DNA of 64,000 nt. It comes from UBA6183 sp943372215. Lineage in GTDB: Bacteria > Bacteroidota > Bacteroidia > UKL13-3. The DNA is taken from contig CALRXU020000022.1 in assembly GCA_943372215.1 (NCBI GenBank), forward strand, positions 8,362 to 72,361. Reading direction: 5' to 3'. Each line of letters starts with the position of its first letter. Position 1 is the stretch's first letter. Shown here piece by piece: positions 17,925 through 26,794 of the stretch. The notes below the pieces were generated by a model, which ran no database searches, was not told the DNA's origin, and saw only the letters and a program-made list of their open reading frames with translations. The translations under genes and the position numbers were made by a program.

Positions 17925-19997
17925 ATGAGGTTACGTTTTAGGTTAACGGTTTGTTTGGTGGTGGTTTACATGAGTACTTTTGCTCAAGCAACGCGCGAAA
18001 GTAACGAGAAGGTGATTGCTGATTTAATGGAACGGCTCATTGAAAATACAGAAGCCAACGTGGATTATACTGATTTGCAAGATCAGTTGGAGCTGTATAA
18101 CCGCAACAAACTCAATTTAAACAGGGCTAGTCGTGAGCAATTGGAGCGGCTCATCTTTTTGGAGGATAACCAAATCAATGCCATTATCCTGCATAGGCAA
18201 GTGTTTGGCGATTTTATTAGCTTGTACGAATTGCAAACCATTCCGGTGCTTGATCCGCTTACCATTTATTACCTCACGTATTTTGTTTCTGTTGACGAAA
18301 ACTGGCAGGAAGACCAAACCCGTTTTGGAGAAATGATTGCCAAGGGAAAACACGAGTTTATTGGTTTGTATGATACCGAAGGCCAATCAAGGGCTGGTTA
18401 TGCAGATGAGCGCAAATCAGGTGGACAAAGTTATTACTTGGGAAACCAAGAAAGGTATGTGTTTAGGTACAGATTTAGTTACGGTAATCGCTTAAACTTT
18501 GGTTACAATGGCGAAAAGGATATGGGAGAACAGTTTGGAAAAGGCGCACAATCAGGTGGGTTTGATTTTAATTCTATCCATTTTTATTATAGGCCTAGAA
18601 AAAGTGTGGTTAAAACCATAGCCTTAGGCGATTACCAAATTAACTTTGGACAAGGCTTGACGTTTGGCTCAGGCTTGGCTGCCCGCAAAAGTGCTTTTGT
18701 AATGAACGTGCGCAGAAGTTTCGCACCAATAAGGCCTTACCGCTCACTCAATGAAAATGAGTTTTTGCGTGGAGCTGCCGTTACATTGGGCAAAAAAAAC
18801 TGGCAGGTGGTATTGTTTGGAAGTCGCAAGTACATTAGTACCAATTTTAACGCTCAAGATACCATACAAAGTGAAGATGCTTTTAGCAGTCTTTCTATAA
18901 CTGGATTGCACCGCACACAAAGCGAAGCCGACAGGAAACACAATGTATTGCAAAGCATTTACGGGGGCAATGCCCGATACTCATTTAAACAGGGGCATAT
19001 TGCATTTACGCATGTGCAAAGCGATTATAACGTTGCATTTGTTGCAGGTGACCAACCTTACCAAAAATATAATTTCAGGGGAAAAACGCTTGTTAATTCG
19101 GGAGTTGATTATACTTACCAATGGCGCAATATCAATTTGTTTGGAGAGGTTTCACGCAGCAATAATGATGCTTATGCCGCTTTAGCTGGTTTGGTTGCTT
19201 CATTAGATGCCAACTTGGATGTGGTGTTGATGTACCGGAACTTTGCTAAAAACTATCGGGCTACGTTAAACAATCCGTTTGCAGAAAACAGCGATGGGCG
19301 AAATGAGCAAGGGTTATACACTGGTTTGTCATTACGTTTTAATCCGCGGGTGGTGTTAAATATGTATGTTGATATTTACCAAAGTAAGTGGCTCCGTTAC
19401 TTAACAGATGCACCAACCAAAGGGGTTGATTTGTTGAGTGAGTTGCAGTACAATCCAACCAAAACGGCCCAACTGTATGTGCGTTTTAGGCGCGAGGTAA
19501 AAGGCAGAAACCAGAGCGGAAATACAGCCGTAACTGATTATTTAAGCAACCAACAACGTTCAACCTATCGCTTTAACGCCCAATACAAAGTGAGCCTTGA
19601 TTTATCGGCCAAAAGCAGGGTAGAGGTGATTCAATTTAGTGATGACCTCAACAAGAACCAAATGGGCACGCTTATTTTTCAAGACATACAATACAGTACT
19701 CCAAGAAAAAAGCTGAGTTTAATTACCCGCATGGCTTATTTTACAGTGGAGGATTATAATGCTAGGGTGTATGCCGCAGAAAATGATGTGCTTTATCAAT
19801 ATGCAGTTCCACTTTACCAAAACAGCGGGGTACGTTATTACATTGTAGCACGGGCAAAAATTACCCGCAAGTTGGAGTTGTGGCTCAAATTCAGTGAAAC
19901 CATTTACAGTAATGTAAAAACCATTAGCAGTGGCTTGGAGCTAATTAATGGCAACCGATTAACCGATTTGCGTTTGCAATTCCGATTGGTGTTGTAA
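17925..19997 (+). CDS. Helix-hairpin-helix domain fused to an outer-membrane-like barrel
   Basis: A 690-residue exported protein. After a signal peptide, residues about 55-125 resemble ComEA-type helix-hairpin-helix repeats (LNLNRASREQLERLIFLED and SLYELQTIPVLDP). The remainder is beta-strand rich, as in outer-membrane barrels. HhH modules usually touch DNA or mediate protein contacts. In Bacteroidota such fusions are widespread but without assigned function. Follows the PorV/PorQ-like gene by 15 nt. Confidence 0.75.
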   Translation: MRLRFRLTVCLVVVYMSTFAQATRESNEKVIADLMERLIENTEANVDYTDLQDQLELYNRNKLNLNRASREQLERLIFLEDNQINAIILHRQVFGDFISLYELQTIPVLDPLTIYYLTYFVSVDENWQEDQTRFGEMIAKGKHEFIGLYDTEGQSRAGYADERKSGGQSYYLGNQERYVFRYRFSYGNRLNFGYNGEKDMGEQFGKGAQSGGFDFNSIHFYYRPRKSVVKTIALGDYQINFGQGLTFGSGLAARKSAFVMNVRRSFAPIRPYRSLNENEFLRGAAVTLGKKNWQVVLFGSRKYISTNFNAQDTIQSEDAFSSLSITGLHRTQSEADRKHNVLQSIYGGNARYSFKQGHIAFTHVQSDYNVAFVAGDQPYQKYNFRGKTLVNSGVDYTYQWRNINLFGEVSRSNNDAYAALAGLVASLDANLDVVLMYRNFAKNYRATLNNPFAENSDGRNEQGLYTGLSLRFNPRVVLNMYVDIYQSKWLRYLTDAPTKGVDLLSELQYNPTKTAQLYVRFRREVKGRNQSGNTAVTDYLSNQQRSTYRFNAQYKVSLDLSAKSRVEVIQFSDDLNKNQMGTLIFQDIQYSTPRKKLSLITRMAYFTVEDYNARVYAAENDVLYQYAVPLYQNSGVRYYIVARAKITRKLELWLKFSETIYSNVKTISSGLELINGNRLTDLRLQFRLVL

Positions 19998-20023
19998 GCA
20001 TAACAATTGAACAACTAAAAACT

Positions 20024-20260
20024 AACCGCAACATTGCAGCTATTGGGTTAACCACAACGAACACAGCGGTATTGTTTGAGCCAACTTAGTGACCTTAGTG
20101 CAAACTTGGTGTACTTAGTGGTAAAATGAATACAACCGCAACATTGCAGCTAGTGGGTTAACCACAACGAACACAAAGAACCCACAGCGAACACAACGGT
20201 ATTGTTTGAGCCAACTTCGTGACCTTAGTGCAACCAAGCGGTGTCCTTAGTGGTTAACCA
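20024..20260. repeat. Two-copy tandem intergenic repeat with fold-back ends
   Basis: Two copies start with AACCGCAACATTGCAGCT at 20024 and 20134 (period 110). They share GGGTTAACCACAACGAACACA, CGGTATTGTTTGAGCCAACTT and GTGACCTTAGTGCAA. The second copy has about 20 extra bases. In it GGTTAACCAC (20156-20165) and GTGGTTAACC (20250-20259) are exact inverted ends. The 368-nt gap 19998-20365 holds no gene; the rest of it contains only the promoter-like TATTTTCG at 20351-20358 just before the next gene. Confidence 0.8.
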
Positions 20261-20365
20261 ATCCAACAACTTCTGCATGTATAAGTAGTATATAATCCGC
20301 ATTAACTCAAACAGCCTCAACAAGAAATTATTTTCCCAAAGTTATTTTCTTATTTTCGCCACTTC

Positions 20366-22555
20366 ATGTTTTTTAGGGCCATTTTATTTTCTGTTTTGTT
20401 AGCCATTAGCTTGTCGCCAGTTTTGGCACAAGTGTCGTTTCCCAACACATTACAGGCCCAGCAAACCACTGAAAAAATAACCCTAGATGGACAACTGAAC
20501 GAACCCGTTTGGCAAAATGCAGTTAAAATCAGCAACTTCACCCAACGCGAGTTAAACTTTGGAGAGCCCTCAACCGAGCGTACAGAGGTTGCAATAGCTT
20601 ACAACCGACAATACCTTTACATCGCTGTTTGGTGTTATGATACCATGCCAGATAATTTAATAGCCAAAGAGCTGAGGCGCGATTTTAACTACGATATTGA
20701 CGATAATTTTATTGTGATTATTGATACCTATAAAGACCAACGCAATGGATTTATGTTTGTTACCAATCCCAATGGAGCAAGGGCCGATTTGCAAGTGTTT
20801 AATAATGGAGGCTCAACCAATGCGTTTTGGAATGGCGTTTGGAATGTTAAAACTACCGTAACATCCAAAGGTTGGTTTGCTGAGTTTGAAATTCCATTTT
20901 ACACCTTGAAGTACCGCACGGGTTTAAGCGACCAAGAGTGGGGCATTAATTTTGAGCGCAACATCAGGCATAAACGGGAGCAAGTTCTTTGGCAGGGGTG
21001 GAGCAGAAATAACCGCATACAACAAGTCAATCAAGCAGGTGTCCTTGCTGGGTTAAAAGACCTCACCGACAAAAAATTTGTGGAAATTAAGCCTTACGCC
21101 ATTGGCGGTGGTGAACGAGTGCAAAGCAATTCAACCAAAAGCGGGTATACTAACAATCCAGTACAAAATGGAGGAGGAGATATCAATTATTTACTTTCGC
21201 CCACCTACAGGTTAAACGTAACAGTTAATACGGATTTTGCGCAGGTAGAAGCAGATCAACAGCAGGTAAACATCACGCGTTTTCCATTGTTTTTTCCTGA
21301 GTTGCGGGAGTTCTTTTTAGAAGGGGAAGATTTTTTTAACATGGGCTTTGGAGGGAATAGGGTTATTCCGTTTTACACCCGTAAAATTGGGTTAGATGAA
21401 AATAGGGAACCTGTGCCAATTCTTGCCGGAGCGCGTTTGTTAGGCAAGGAGAAAAACAGCACACTAGGACTAATGACCTTGCAAACAGGTGATTTGGAAA
21501 ACTCTAATATAGGAACCAATTACAGCGCAGCCAGTTGGCGACAGGATGTGGGCAAACAAAGTGTGATGGGGGCGATGCTTACTAACAAATACCTCAACGG
21601 AGACTTTTATACCACAGCAGGTGTAAATGGCCGATTCAGTACGGCTAAATTTTTTAAAAATAAAAACCTGGATATAGGTGGGGCAATTATTAAAACGTAT
21701 CGAACAAATGAAGCTTACCAACCGGAGGCCTTTGCTTATCGAGCGTTTGTTAGTTACCCAAATGATAAGTTTAGCTTGTTTGCTTCCACCCAACGAAGCC
21801 CTAAGGAATTTAACCCGGAAATTGGCCTTTTGCTGAGGAGTAATTTTATTGAATCTTTTGCCGAGTTTGCTTATAAACCACGCCCTAAAAAAAGATTCAA
21901 GTGGATTAGACAGTTTGAGTTTGCCCCCCTAAGTTTTACCAATGCCCAATATGATGATACCCGCAACTTACAGTCCTTTGAATACCGGATACAGTACTTT
22001 GGTTTGGAAACCAGAAAGGGTGAGCGGTTTACCATGGATTACCGCATTGTAGCAGAAGGACTCATTAATGATTTTAGCATTGGTGAAGGCATTGTTATTC
22101 CCAAAGGAGAGTATTGGTGGCGGCAGACGGCCACTGAAATTCGCACTTTCAGGGGGCGCACATTGTCTTTAGCGAGCCGTTTGGTATGGGGAGAGTTTTA
22201 CAAAGGAACCACCACACAATTGCGGTCGGAACTTTTTTGGAGAGCAGGTAAATTTTTTAATGTGAATTTACGCTATGAGTTAAACGATATTAACTTGCCG
22301 CAAGGAAATTTGAGAACGGATTTAATAGGCAGTAGGGTCGAATACGCCATCAACCCAAATGTATTTGGTTCTGTACTTAGCCAATGGAACAGTGCGCAGG
22401 AGCAAATGAGTTTTAACTTCAGGTTGCAAATTATACCACGCATAGGAACTGATTTCTTTTTTATTGTGAACCAAATTTACGATACCCAAGGCAATGCATT
22501 TACCATGACTAGGACCACCATTTTGGGGAAACTCGTATGGCGATTCACCATTTAA
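20366..22555 (+). CDS. DUF5916 protein with CBM9-like N-terminal domain
   Basis: A 729-residue exported protein: signal peptide (ISLSPVLAQ), then a carbohydrate-binding family 9-like domain (about residues 35-215; KITLDGQLNEPVWQNA is typical), then a DUF5916 beta-barrel-like part to the C-terminus. DUF5916 proteins are common in Bacteroidota and are thought to sit in the outer membrane; function is unknown. A TATTTTCG box (20351-20358) lies 7 nt before the ATG. The stop overlaps the stop of the convergent phosphodiesterase gene by 4 nt. Confidence 0.85.
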   Translation: MFFRAILFSVLLAISLSPVLAQVSFPNTLQAQQTTEKITLDGQLNEPVWQNAVKISNFTQRELNFGEPSTERTEVAIAYNRQYLYIAVWCYDTMPDNLIAKELRRDFNYDIDDNFIVIIDTYKDQRNGFMFVTNPNGARADLQVFNNGGSTNAFWNGVWNVKTTVTSKGWFAEFEIPFYTLKYRTGLSDQEWGINFERNIRHKREQVLWQGWSRNNRIQQVNQAGVLAGLKDLTDKKFVEIKPYAIGGGERVQSNSTKSGYTNNPVQNGGGDINYLLSPTYRLNVTVNTDFAQVEADQQQVNITRFPLFFPELREFFLEGEDFFNMGFGGNRVIPFYTRKIGLDENREPVPILAGARLLGKEKNSTLGLMTLQTGDLENSNIGTNYSAASWRQDVGKQSVMGAMLTNKYLNGDFYTTAGVNGRFSTAKFFKNKNLDIGGAIIKTYRTNEAYQPEAFAYRAFVSYPNDKFSLFASTQRSPKEFNPEIGLLLRSNFIESFAEFAYKPRPKKRFKWIRQFEFAPLSFTNAQYDDTRNLQSFEYRIQYFGLETRKGERFTMDYRIVAEGLINDFSIGEGIVIPKGEYWWRQTATEIRTFRGRTLSLASRLVWGEFYKGTTTQLRSELFWRAGKFFNVNLRYELNDINLPQGNLRTDLIGSRVEYAINPNVFGSVLSQWNSAQEQMSFNFRLQIIPRIGTDFFFIVNQIYDTQGNAFTMTRTTILGKLVWRFTI

Positions 22556-24642
22556 TCAATCACCAACATTTTTTTGGTGGCTGTTACACCATCTTCAGTA
22601 ACCACTATCCAGTAAACTCCGGTAGTTAATCCATCTAAAGCTAAGGTAATTTGTTGTGTAAAGGTGCCTGTTTGCACCGTTTTGCCTAACAAGTTTATCA
22701 TGGCATAACTGGCCTGAATAGGAGACGTTTTAGTTAAAGTAACCTCCCTTTGAGCTGGGTTGGGATACACTTCAAACGATATTCGTTGTATAGTATTACG
22801 GTTTAATCCTGTTGGTGTTTCTGCCCTGCGAATGCAAGCCTTCCAGGTGTTTTTTCTCAAGCCATCTTCAGATGTAACTGTCCAAGTATATTGCATCGGT
22901 GCAAGAGCAATTTTTTTAAGCAATGGGATATTGCTTGTTGCCCCTGACGAAATTTGATAAGAAAGAATGGCCGAATCCGTATTAGACTGAGAGGGAATAA
23001 CAAAATAAAAAGTACGGTTTTCATAGTCTAAAATGGTGCTATCCGCATAGGCAATATCCAATGCTGCAAACCAACTGTCAGCATTGCCCAGCTTCACCCC
23101 ATTGGCATTTGCCGCACCTAATGCTAATATCTCAGCATCATTCATTACATAATCACGCGTTTGTAAACAACTTAAATACATATCAGCCGTTTCATTATCA
23201 TCATCAGAGAAAATTAAAAAGCCCTGTGTATTTCCGCTTCTGGAATTGTTCCAAATGGCCCAGCGACTGTCGGTGCTTATTTCACTTGCTCCAATGTAAA
23301 AACCATTGATATATTTTTTTAGTAATCCAGCTTTACAATCCACCGTGAAGGCAATTCTTGTCCAAAGGTTTGCTGTTATTTTGCCATGATAGTCGCCTGC
23401 AATGCCGAGTTGACCGCTGCGGTTAATAAACAGTTCCGCATCATTGGCGTTGGTAATGCTGGTTTGAAACAATGAAATCCATTTACCAAATGATGAATCT
23501 GGCATCAGAATATCCATGATGATGGTAAAACTGCGATCTAAAATTCCATAATCTTCAACCCTAGAATTGTTGTAAACCATTAACCCATTTTCTGGGCGCA
23601 AAGCGGGTAATTTCATCACTACCTTGTCTTCGCCACTTATGTTGGGGATATTAAACGAACTGCATGTGCCAAATACTGGGATCTGATCAGCGGGAGGGTT
23701 TACATGATTTAAGGTACGCAATTGAGAACCTACTCCGGTACTGAATAAATTGCCTTCAAAATGCCAGTTACCTACCGTAGCAGAATCAAAAGGAGTACCC
23801 GCAGGTAAGTTATTACAAACTTGTTTTTTAGCTTCCCAGGCTCGGTCACTTTCAAGCCCGTCAGCTCCGTTATTCAAGGCTTCTTGTATTTGAGCCGGGT
23901 CGTTTAGTGTAAAAACAATAACCTTTCCCCCAACTTGGTGTACATTTTTGGTAAAGGTGGTCCATCCGCTATCCGCCATCCTACCACTGGATACTTCAAA
24001 AGCAAAACATCCCAGGTTTACACATTGCTGATAGAAGTTAATGTCATTAACATCTATGGGTAAGCGGCCTGCCTGATACCAAATCCAAGGGGTATTGGGC
24101 AGTTGTTGCCTGAAATTAGTAGCATTTTCAATAGTAGCAATAGCTGGTAAAAAACGATTGGGTGCAACACCGCTTGATACCAATGCATTTTTTAATGCAG
24201 TAACTGTGTAAGATTTTAAATCAAGATATAAATAGGCATCATATTTTTGGGCTACTACTAGGGCTTCGGATAAACTCGGGATTTTAATGCCATTAAAGTG
24301 GTTTCCTTTCCACGAGCCTGTTTCCCATTGTTTAACCTCAACTAGGTTGTAGTTGCTTAATTTGCCATTCGCGTTTGTGGTTCGGTGTACTGAACTCTCA
24401 TCATGAAACAATACGGCATGTCCATCTTTGGTTAACGAAATATCCACCTCTGCATATTTTACACCCCTTTTAAAAAGTTCTTCTAAGCATAATAAAGAGT
24501 TTTCAGGGTAAACGGAGGAATAGCCCCGATGCCCGAAGGCCAAAAAGCTGCAAGTGTCAAAATCAACAACAACCTTTGGACACTGAGCCAAGGAATGAGT
24601 TGATAAACCTAGAAGTAAAACGATGTATAAAGCTATGCGCAT
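22552..24642 (-). CDS. Secreted glycerophosphodiester phosphodiesterase with LamG-like domain and T9SS sorting tail
   Basis: A 696-residue type IX secretion cargo. A signal peptide leads into a GDPD TIM barrel (about residues 33-270) with FGHRGYSSVYPEN, VKYAEVDISLTKDGHAVLFHD and a late DGLESD motif, which cover the catalytic His residues and the metal-binding Glu/Asp. A concanavalin/LamG-like domain (about 290-510) follows, then a T9SS type A C-terminal domain beginning near YPNPAQREV and ending in TATKKMLVID. It would hydrolyse glycerophosphodiesters at the cell surface or outside. Confidence 0.88.
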   Translation of the reverse strand: MRIALYIVLLLGLSTHSLAQCPKVVVDFDTCSFLAFGHRGYSSVYPENSLLCLEELFKRGVKYAEVDISLTKDGHAVLFHDESSVHRTTNANGKLSNYNLVEVKQWETGSWKGNHFNGIKIPSLSEALVVAQKYDAYLYLDLKSYTVTALKNALVSSGVAPNRFLPAIATIENATNFRQQLPNTPWIWYQAGRLPIDVNDINFYQQCVNLGCFAFEVSSGRMADSGWTTFTKNVHQVGGKVIVFTLNDPAQIQEALNNGADGLESDRAWEAKKQVCNNLPAGTPFDSATVGNWHFEGNLFSTGVGSQLRTLNHVNPPADQIPVFGTCSSFNIPNISGEDKVVMKLPALRPENGLMVYNNSRVEDYGILDRSFTIIMDILMPDSSFGKWISLFQTSITNANDAELFINRSGQLGIAGDYHGKITANLWTRIAFTVDCKAGLLKKYINGFYIGASEISTDSRWAIWNNSRSGNTQGFLIFSDDDNETADMYLSCLQTRDYVMNDAEILALGAANANGVKLGNADSWFAALDIAYADSTILDYENRTFYFVIPSQSNTDSAILSYQISSGATSNIPLLKKIALAPMQYTWTVTSEDGLRKNTWKACIRRAETPTGLNRNTIQRISFEVYPNPAQREVTLTKTSPIQASYAMINLLGKTVQTGTFTQQITLALDGLTTGVYWIVVTEDGVTATKKMLVID

Positions 24643-24753
24643 AGTTAATTTCAGTATCCCGCAAAAGTAAGAATAATGTTAAAACTTACCCTAACAGCAT
24701 TCAAAATCGGTTTAGCTTTGTTTTATAAGCTTTAGTTTATAGCTGCAAAGATT

Positions 24754-24761
24754 TACATTTG
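24754..24761 (+). promoter_or_regulatory. -7 promoter element of surE
   Basis: TACATTTG matches TAnnTTTG exactly and ends only 4 nt before the ATG, so the transcript would begin at or very near the start codon. No convincing -33 TTG at the usual spacing was found. Confidence 0.5.
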
Positions 24762-24765
24762 TCGG

Positions 24766-25542
24766 ATGAACAACAATAGGCCGCTTATTCTAGTAAGCAA
24801 CGATGATGGCATTACAGCTCCAGGAATTAGAAGTTTGGTGGATGCTATAAAACACTTGGGAGAGGTGGTGATAGTGGCCCCGGATAGTCCGCAGAGCGCT
24901 ATGGGGCATGCTGTTACCATTAGCAAACCGTTGCGTTTAGATAAAACAGATATTTACGGAGACATATTGGCTTACCAGTGCAGCGGCACTCCAGCTGACT
25001 GTGTAAAGTTAGCCGTTGACAAAGTATTGCATCGCAAACCTGACTTAATGGTTTCAGGCATTAATCATGGTAGCAATTCCAGTATTAATATTTTATACAG
25101 TGGCACCATGAGTGCTGCTATGGAAGCTGCCATTGAAGGCATACCTGCAGTTGGATTTAGTTTGTGCGATTTTGCTTATGATGCCGACTTTAGTTTGGCC
25201 AAAAAAATTGCCACCCGCATAGCAGGAAATATCCTTAGCAATGGATTGCCTGCCGCCACTTTGCTCAACGTAAACATTCCCAAAGTGAGTGAAGCTGATT
25301 TTATGGGAGTTCGCGTTTGCAGGCAGGCAGTGGCTAAGTGGAAGGAAGAGTTTGACGAGCGTTTAGACCCCAATGGAAGAAAATATTTTTGGCTTACTGG
25401 TAAATTTGTAAACAACGATAAAGGTGATGATACCGATGAATGGGCGCTGGCCAATAACTATGCAAGTGTTGTCCCAGTTCAATTTGACCTAACAGCTCAT
25501 TACGCCATGCCCAGTTTAAACAGTTGGGAATATACGATTTAA
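24766..25542 (+). CDS. surE: 5'/3'-nucleotidase SurE
   Basis: SurE dephosphorylates nucleoside monophosphates and short polyphosphates. The 258-residue protein starts with the metal-site motif ILVSNDDGITAPGI (residues 8-21, Asp-Asp), followed by VVAPDSPQSAMGHAVT, GTPADCVKLA and SGINHGSN (Asn ligand). Family length is normal. It seems monocistronic. Confidence 0.95.
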   Translation: MNNNRPLILVSNDDGITAPGIRSLVDAIKHLGEVVIVAPDSPQSAMGHAVTISKPLRLDKTDIYGDILAYQCSGTPADCVKLAVDKVLHRKPDLMVSGINHGSNSSINILYSGTMSAAMEAAIEGIPAVGFSLCDFAYDADFSLAKKIATRIAGNILSNGLPAATLLNVNIPKVSEADFMGVRVCRQAVAKWKEEFDERLDPNGRKYFWLTGKFVNNDKGDDTDEWALANNYASVVPVQFDLTAHYAMPSLNSWEYTI

Positions 25543-25617
25543 ACCATTTTTTAGTTATTAAATAGCCTACACTAGTATTTGTGTTTGGCAATTGTTTAGT
25601 AAATCTTAATCAATACA

Positions 25618-25908
25618 ATGAAATTAAAAGACCATATTTTATTAGGCATTCCAGCCGGTCTGATTGGGCCGATTTTAGGGATATTGGGTTTTTATTTTTA
25701 CAAATTCAACCAATCCCCCTTCATGGATTTTTTTAGCATGGCCTCAGAAAAGAACTTGCTGTCGCCATTACTTAGCTTATGCGCCATTATTAACTTAGGC
25801 ATTTTTTACCTGTTTATTCAGGCGAACTATTTGTACTCCGCCCGTGGTGTAATACTCTCCACATTTGTATATGGGTTAATTATTATTGTAATGAGGTTTT
25901 TGAGTTGA
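25618..25908 (+). CDS. Small membrane protein of unknown function
   Basis: A 96-residue protein with three predicted helices (about residues 8-27, 48-66 and 75-94). No family recognised. The ATG follows a 75-nt gap after surE, and the reading frame has the codon use of its neighbours. Confidence 0.6.
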   Translation: MKLKDHILLGIPAGLIGPILGILGFYFYKFNQSPFMDFFSMASEKNLLSPLLSLCAIINLGIFYLFIQANYLYSARGVILSTFVYGLIIIVMRFLS

Positions 25909-25942
25909 GGGAGGGCAGCCCTTATGGTGCTTTAGCTTCGCT

Positions 25943-25987
25943 ACCGCTCGAAACGAAGTTCAGCGCGGAGCTAATCTTTCGAGTGGT
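25943..25987. repeat. REP-like inverted repeat
   Basis: ACCGCTCGAAA (25943-25953) pairs with TTTCGAGTGGT (25977-25987) with one wobble/mismatch, around a 23-nt centre. It lies in the 354-nt gap 25909-26262 that otherwise holds only a doubtful small frame. Confidence 0.55.
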
Positions 25988-26089
25988 GTAATGTAAAAGA
26001 AACTATACCTGTGCTTGCCTACCGCAGATAGGGTGGGCATTTTTTGTGCATTAAGAGGTTATTTTAAGGTTAGGCAATGAAATGTAGAG

Positions 26090-26278
26090 TTAGCGATAAA
26101 AACCATGTCTAATAGTTCCTAAAAGGAAAACGATTGCAACGTAGATTATAATATTAATAGTTTCATTTGTTAAGATGGTAATAAGATATATTAACATTAA
26201 TAAAACCATTACAGTTATCATAATAATACAAACCTTATATTTTTCAAAATCAATCACATTATTTAGTTGGCAGTCCAA
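26090..26278 (-). CDS. Doubtful small membrane protein
   Basis: A 62-residue frame starting at TTG 26278, with two hydrophobic segments (MITVMVLLMLIYLITIL and INIIIYVAIVFLLG). Its first codons lie in a different frame over the end of the truncated GIY-YIG gene, so it may be a by-product of the same rearrangement. An internal start at GTG or ATG is also possible. No homologue recognised. Confidence 0.3.
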   Translation of the reverse strand: MDCQLNNVIDFEKYKVCIIMITVMVLLMLIYLITILTNETINIIIYVAIVFLLGTIRHGFYR

Positions 26279-26409
26279 GGTCTTTTAGCTTTAGTAGATT
26301 TGGTTAGCCCGTTATTATGTTGTGTCAACCGCTCAGCTAAATCGGTGGTATACCCAATGTAGAAGGAGTCAAATTGTTGAGAATACAATATGTAGGTAAA
26401 ATGGCTCAA
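26263..26409 (-). pseudogene. Truncated GIY-YIG nuclease-like gene
   Basis: A 48-residue frame from TTG 26409 carries the N-terminal half of a small GIY-YIG domain protein (YhbQ/UPF0213-like): FTYILYSQQFDSFYIGYTTD then LAERLTQHNNGLTKSTKAKR and PW. Intact family members are about 80-100 residues and continue with a catalytic Glu helix; here translation stops three residues after PW. The catalytic Tyr pair (YIL...YIG) and the Arg are present, but the metal-binding Glu is lost. I read it as a remnant. Confidence 0.75.
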
Positions 26410-26422
26410 TTAAACACATAAA

Positions 26423-26448
26423 AAAAGCCACTCAAATGAGTGGCTTTT
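26423..26448 (-). terminator. Terminator after tRNA-Asp
   Basis: AAAAGCCACTCA (26423-26434) and TGAGTGGCTTTT (26437-26448) form a 12-bp hairpin immediately downstream of the tRNA on the minus strand, followed by a U-rich run. Confidence 0.85.
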
Positions 26449-26449
26449 G

Positions 26450-26523
26450 CGGTGCGGACGGGACTCGAACCCGCGACCCCGTGCGTGACAGGCACGTATT
26501 CTAACCAACTGAACTACCACACC
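26450..26523 (-). tRNA. tRNA-Asp (GTC)
   Basis: The cloverleaf reads on the minus strand: acceptor GGTGTGG/CCGCACC, D arm with AGTTCAGTTGGTTAGAAT, anticodon loop CTGTCAC (anticodon GTC), T arm GGGTTCGAGTCCC. The 3' CCA is not encoded. Confidence 0.95.
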
Positions 26524-26584
26524 GTCTTCCTGTAAAGAAACTTATTGATACCCTAAAGTATCCCGTTTTTTATTTAGGAGACTG

Positions 26585-26614
26585 CAAATGTAAGGTAAAA
26601 AATTATTTTGTCAA
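26585..26614 (-). promoter_or_regulatory. tRNA-Asp promoter
   Basis: On the minus strand TTG (26614-26612), 19 nt, TACATTTG (26592-26585) matches the Bacteroidota consensus, followed by CAGTCTCC, a start-site context shared with rpsU and the tRNA-Thr operon. The gap 26524-26794 holds this promoter and the one for accA, and no gene. Confidence 0.8.
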
Positions 26615-26794
26615 TGGTTGAAGTGAAAAAAAACGCAAAGAGTTGCTAATGCCTTGTTAACCTGTAATTATGAATTTGCAATTCAAGTCATAGAAATGGT
26701 ATAAGCCATGTTTTTGATGCAGGCAAGAACATCCAATGCTTATGTTCACTTTTTTTAGGGAAACTTTATTACTTTGCACCCTTTATTTAAACAT

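Noticed and set aside
26774..26794. Upstream TTG start for accA
   Set aside because: The TTG is part of the TTACTTTG promoter box; the ATG at 26795 gives the usual N-terminus.
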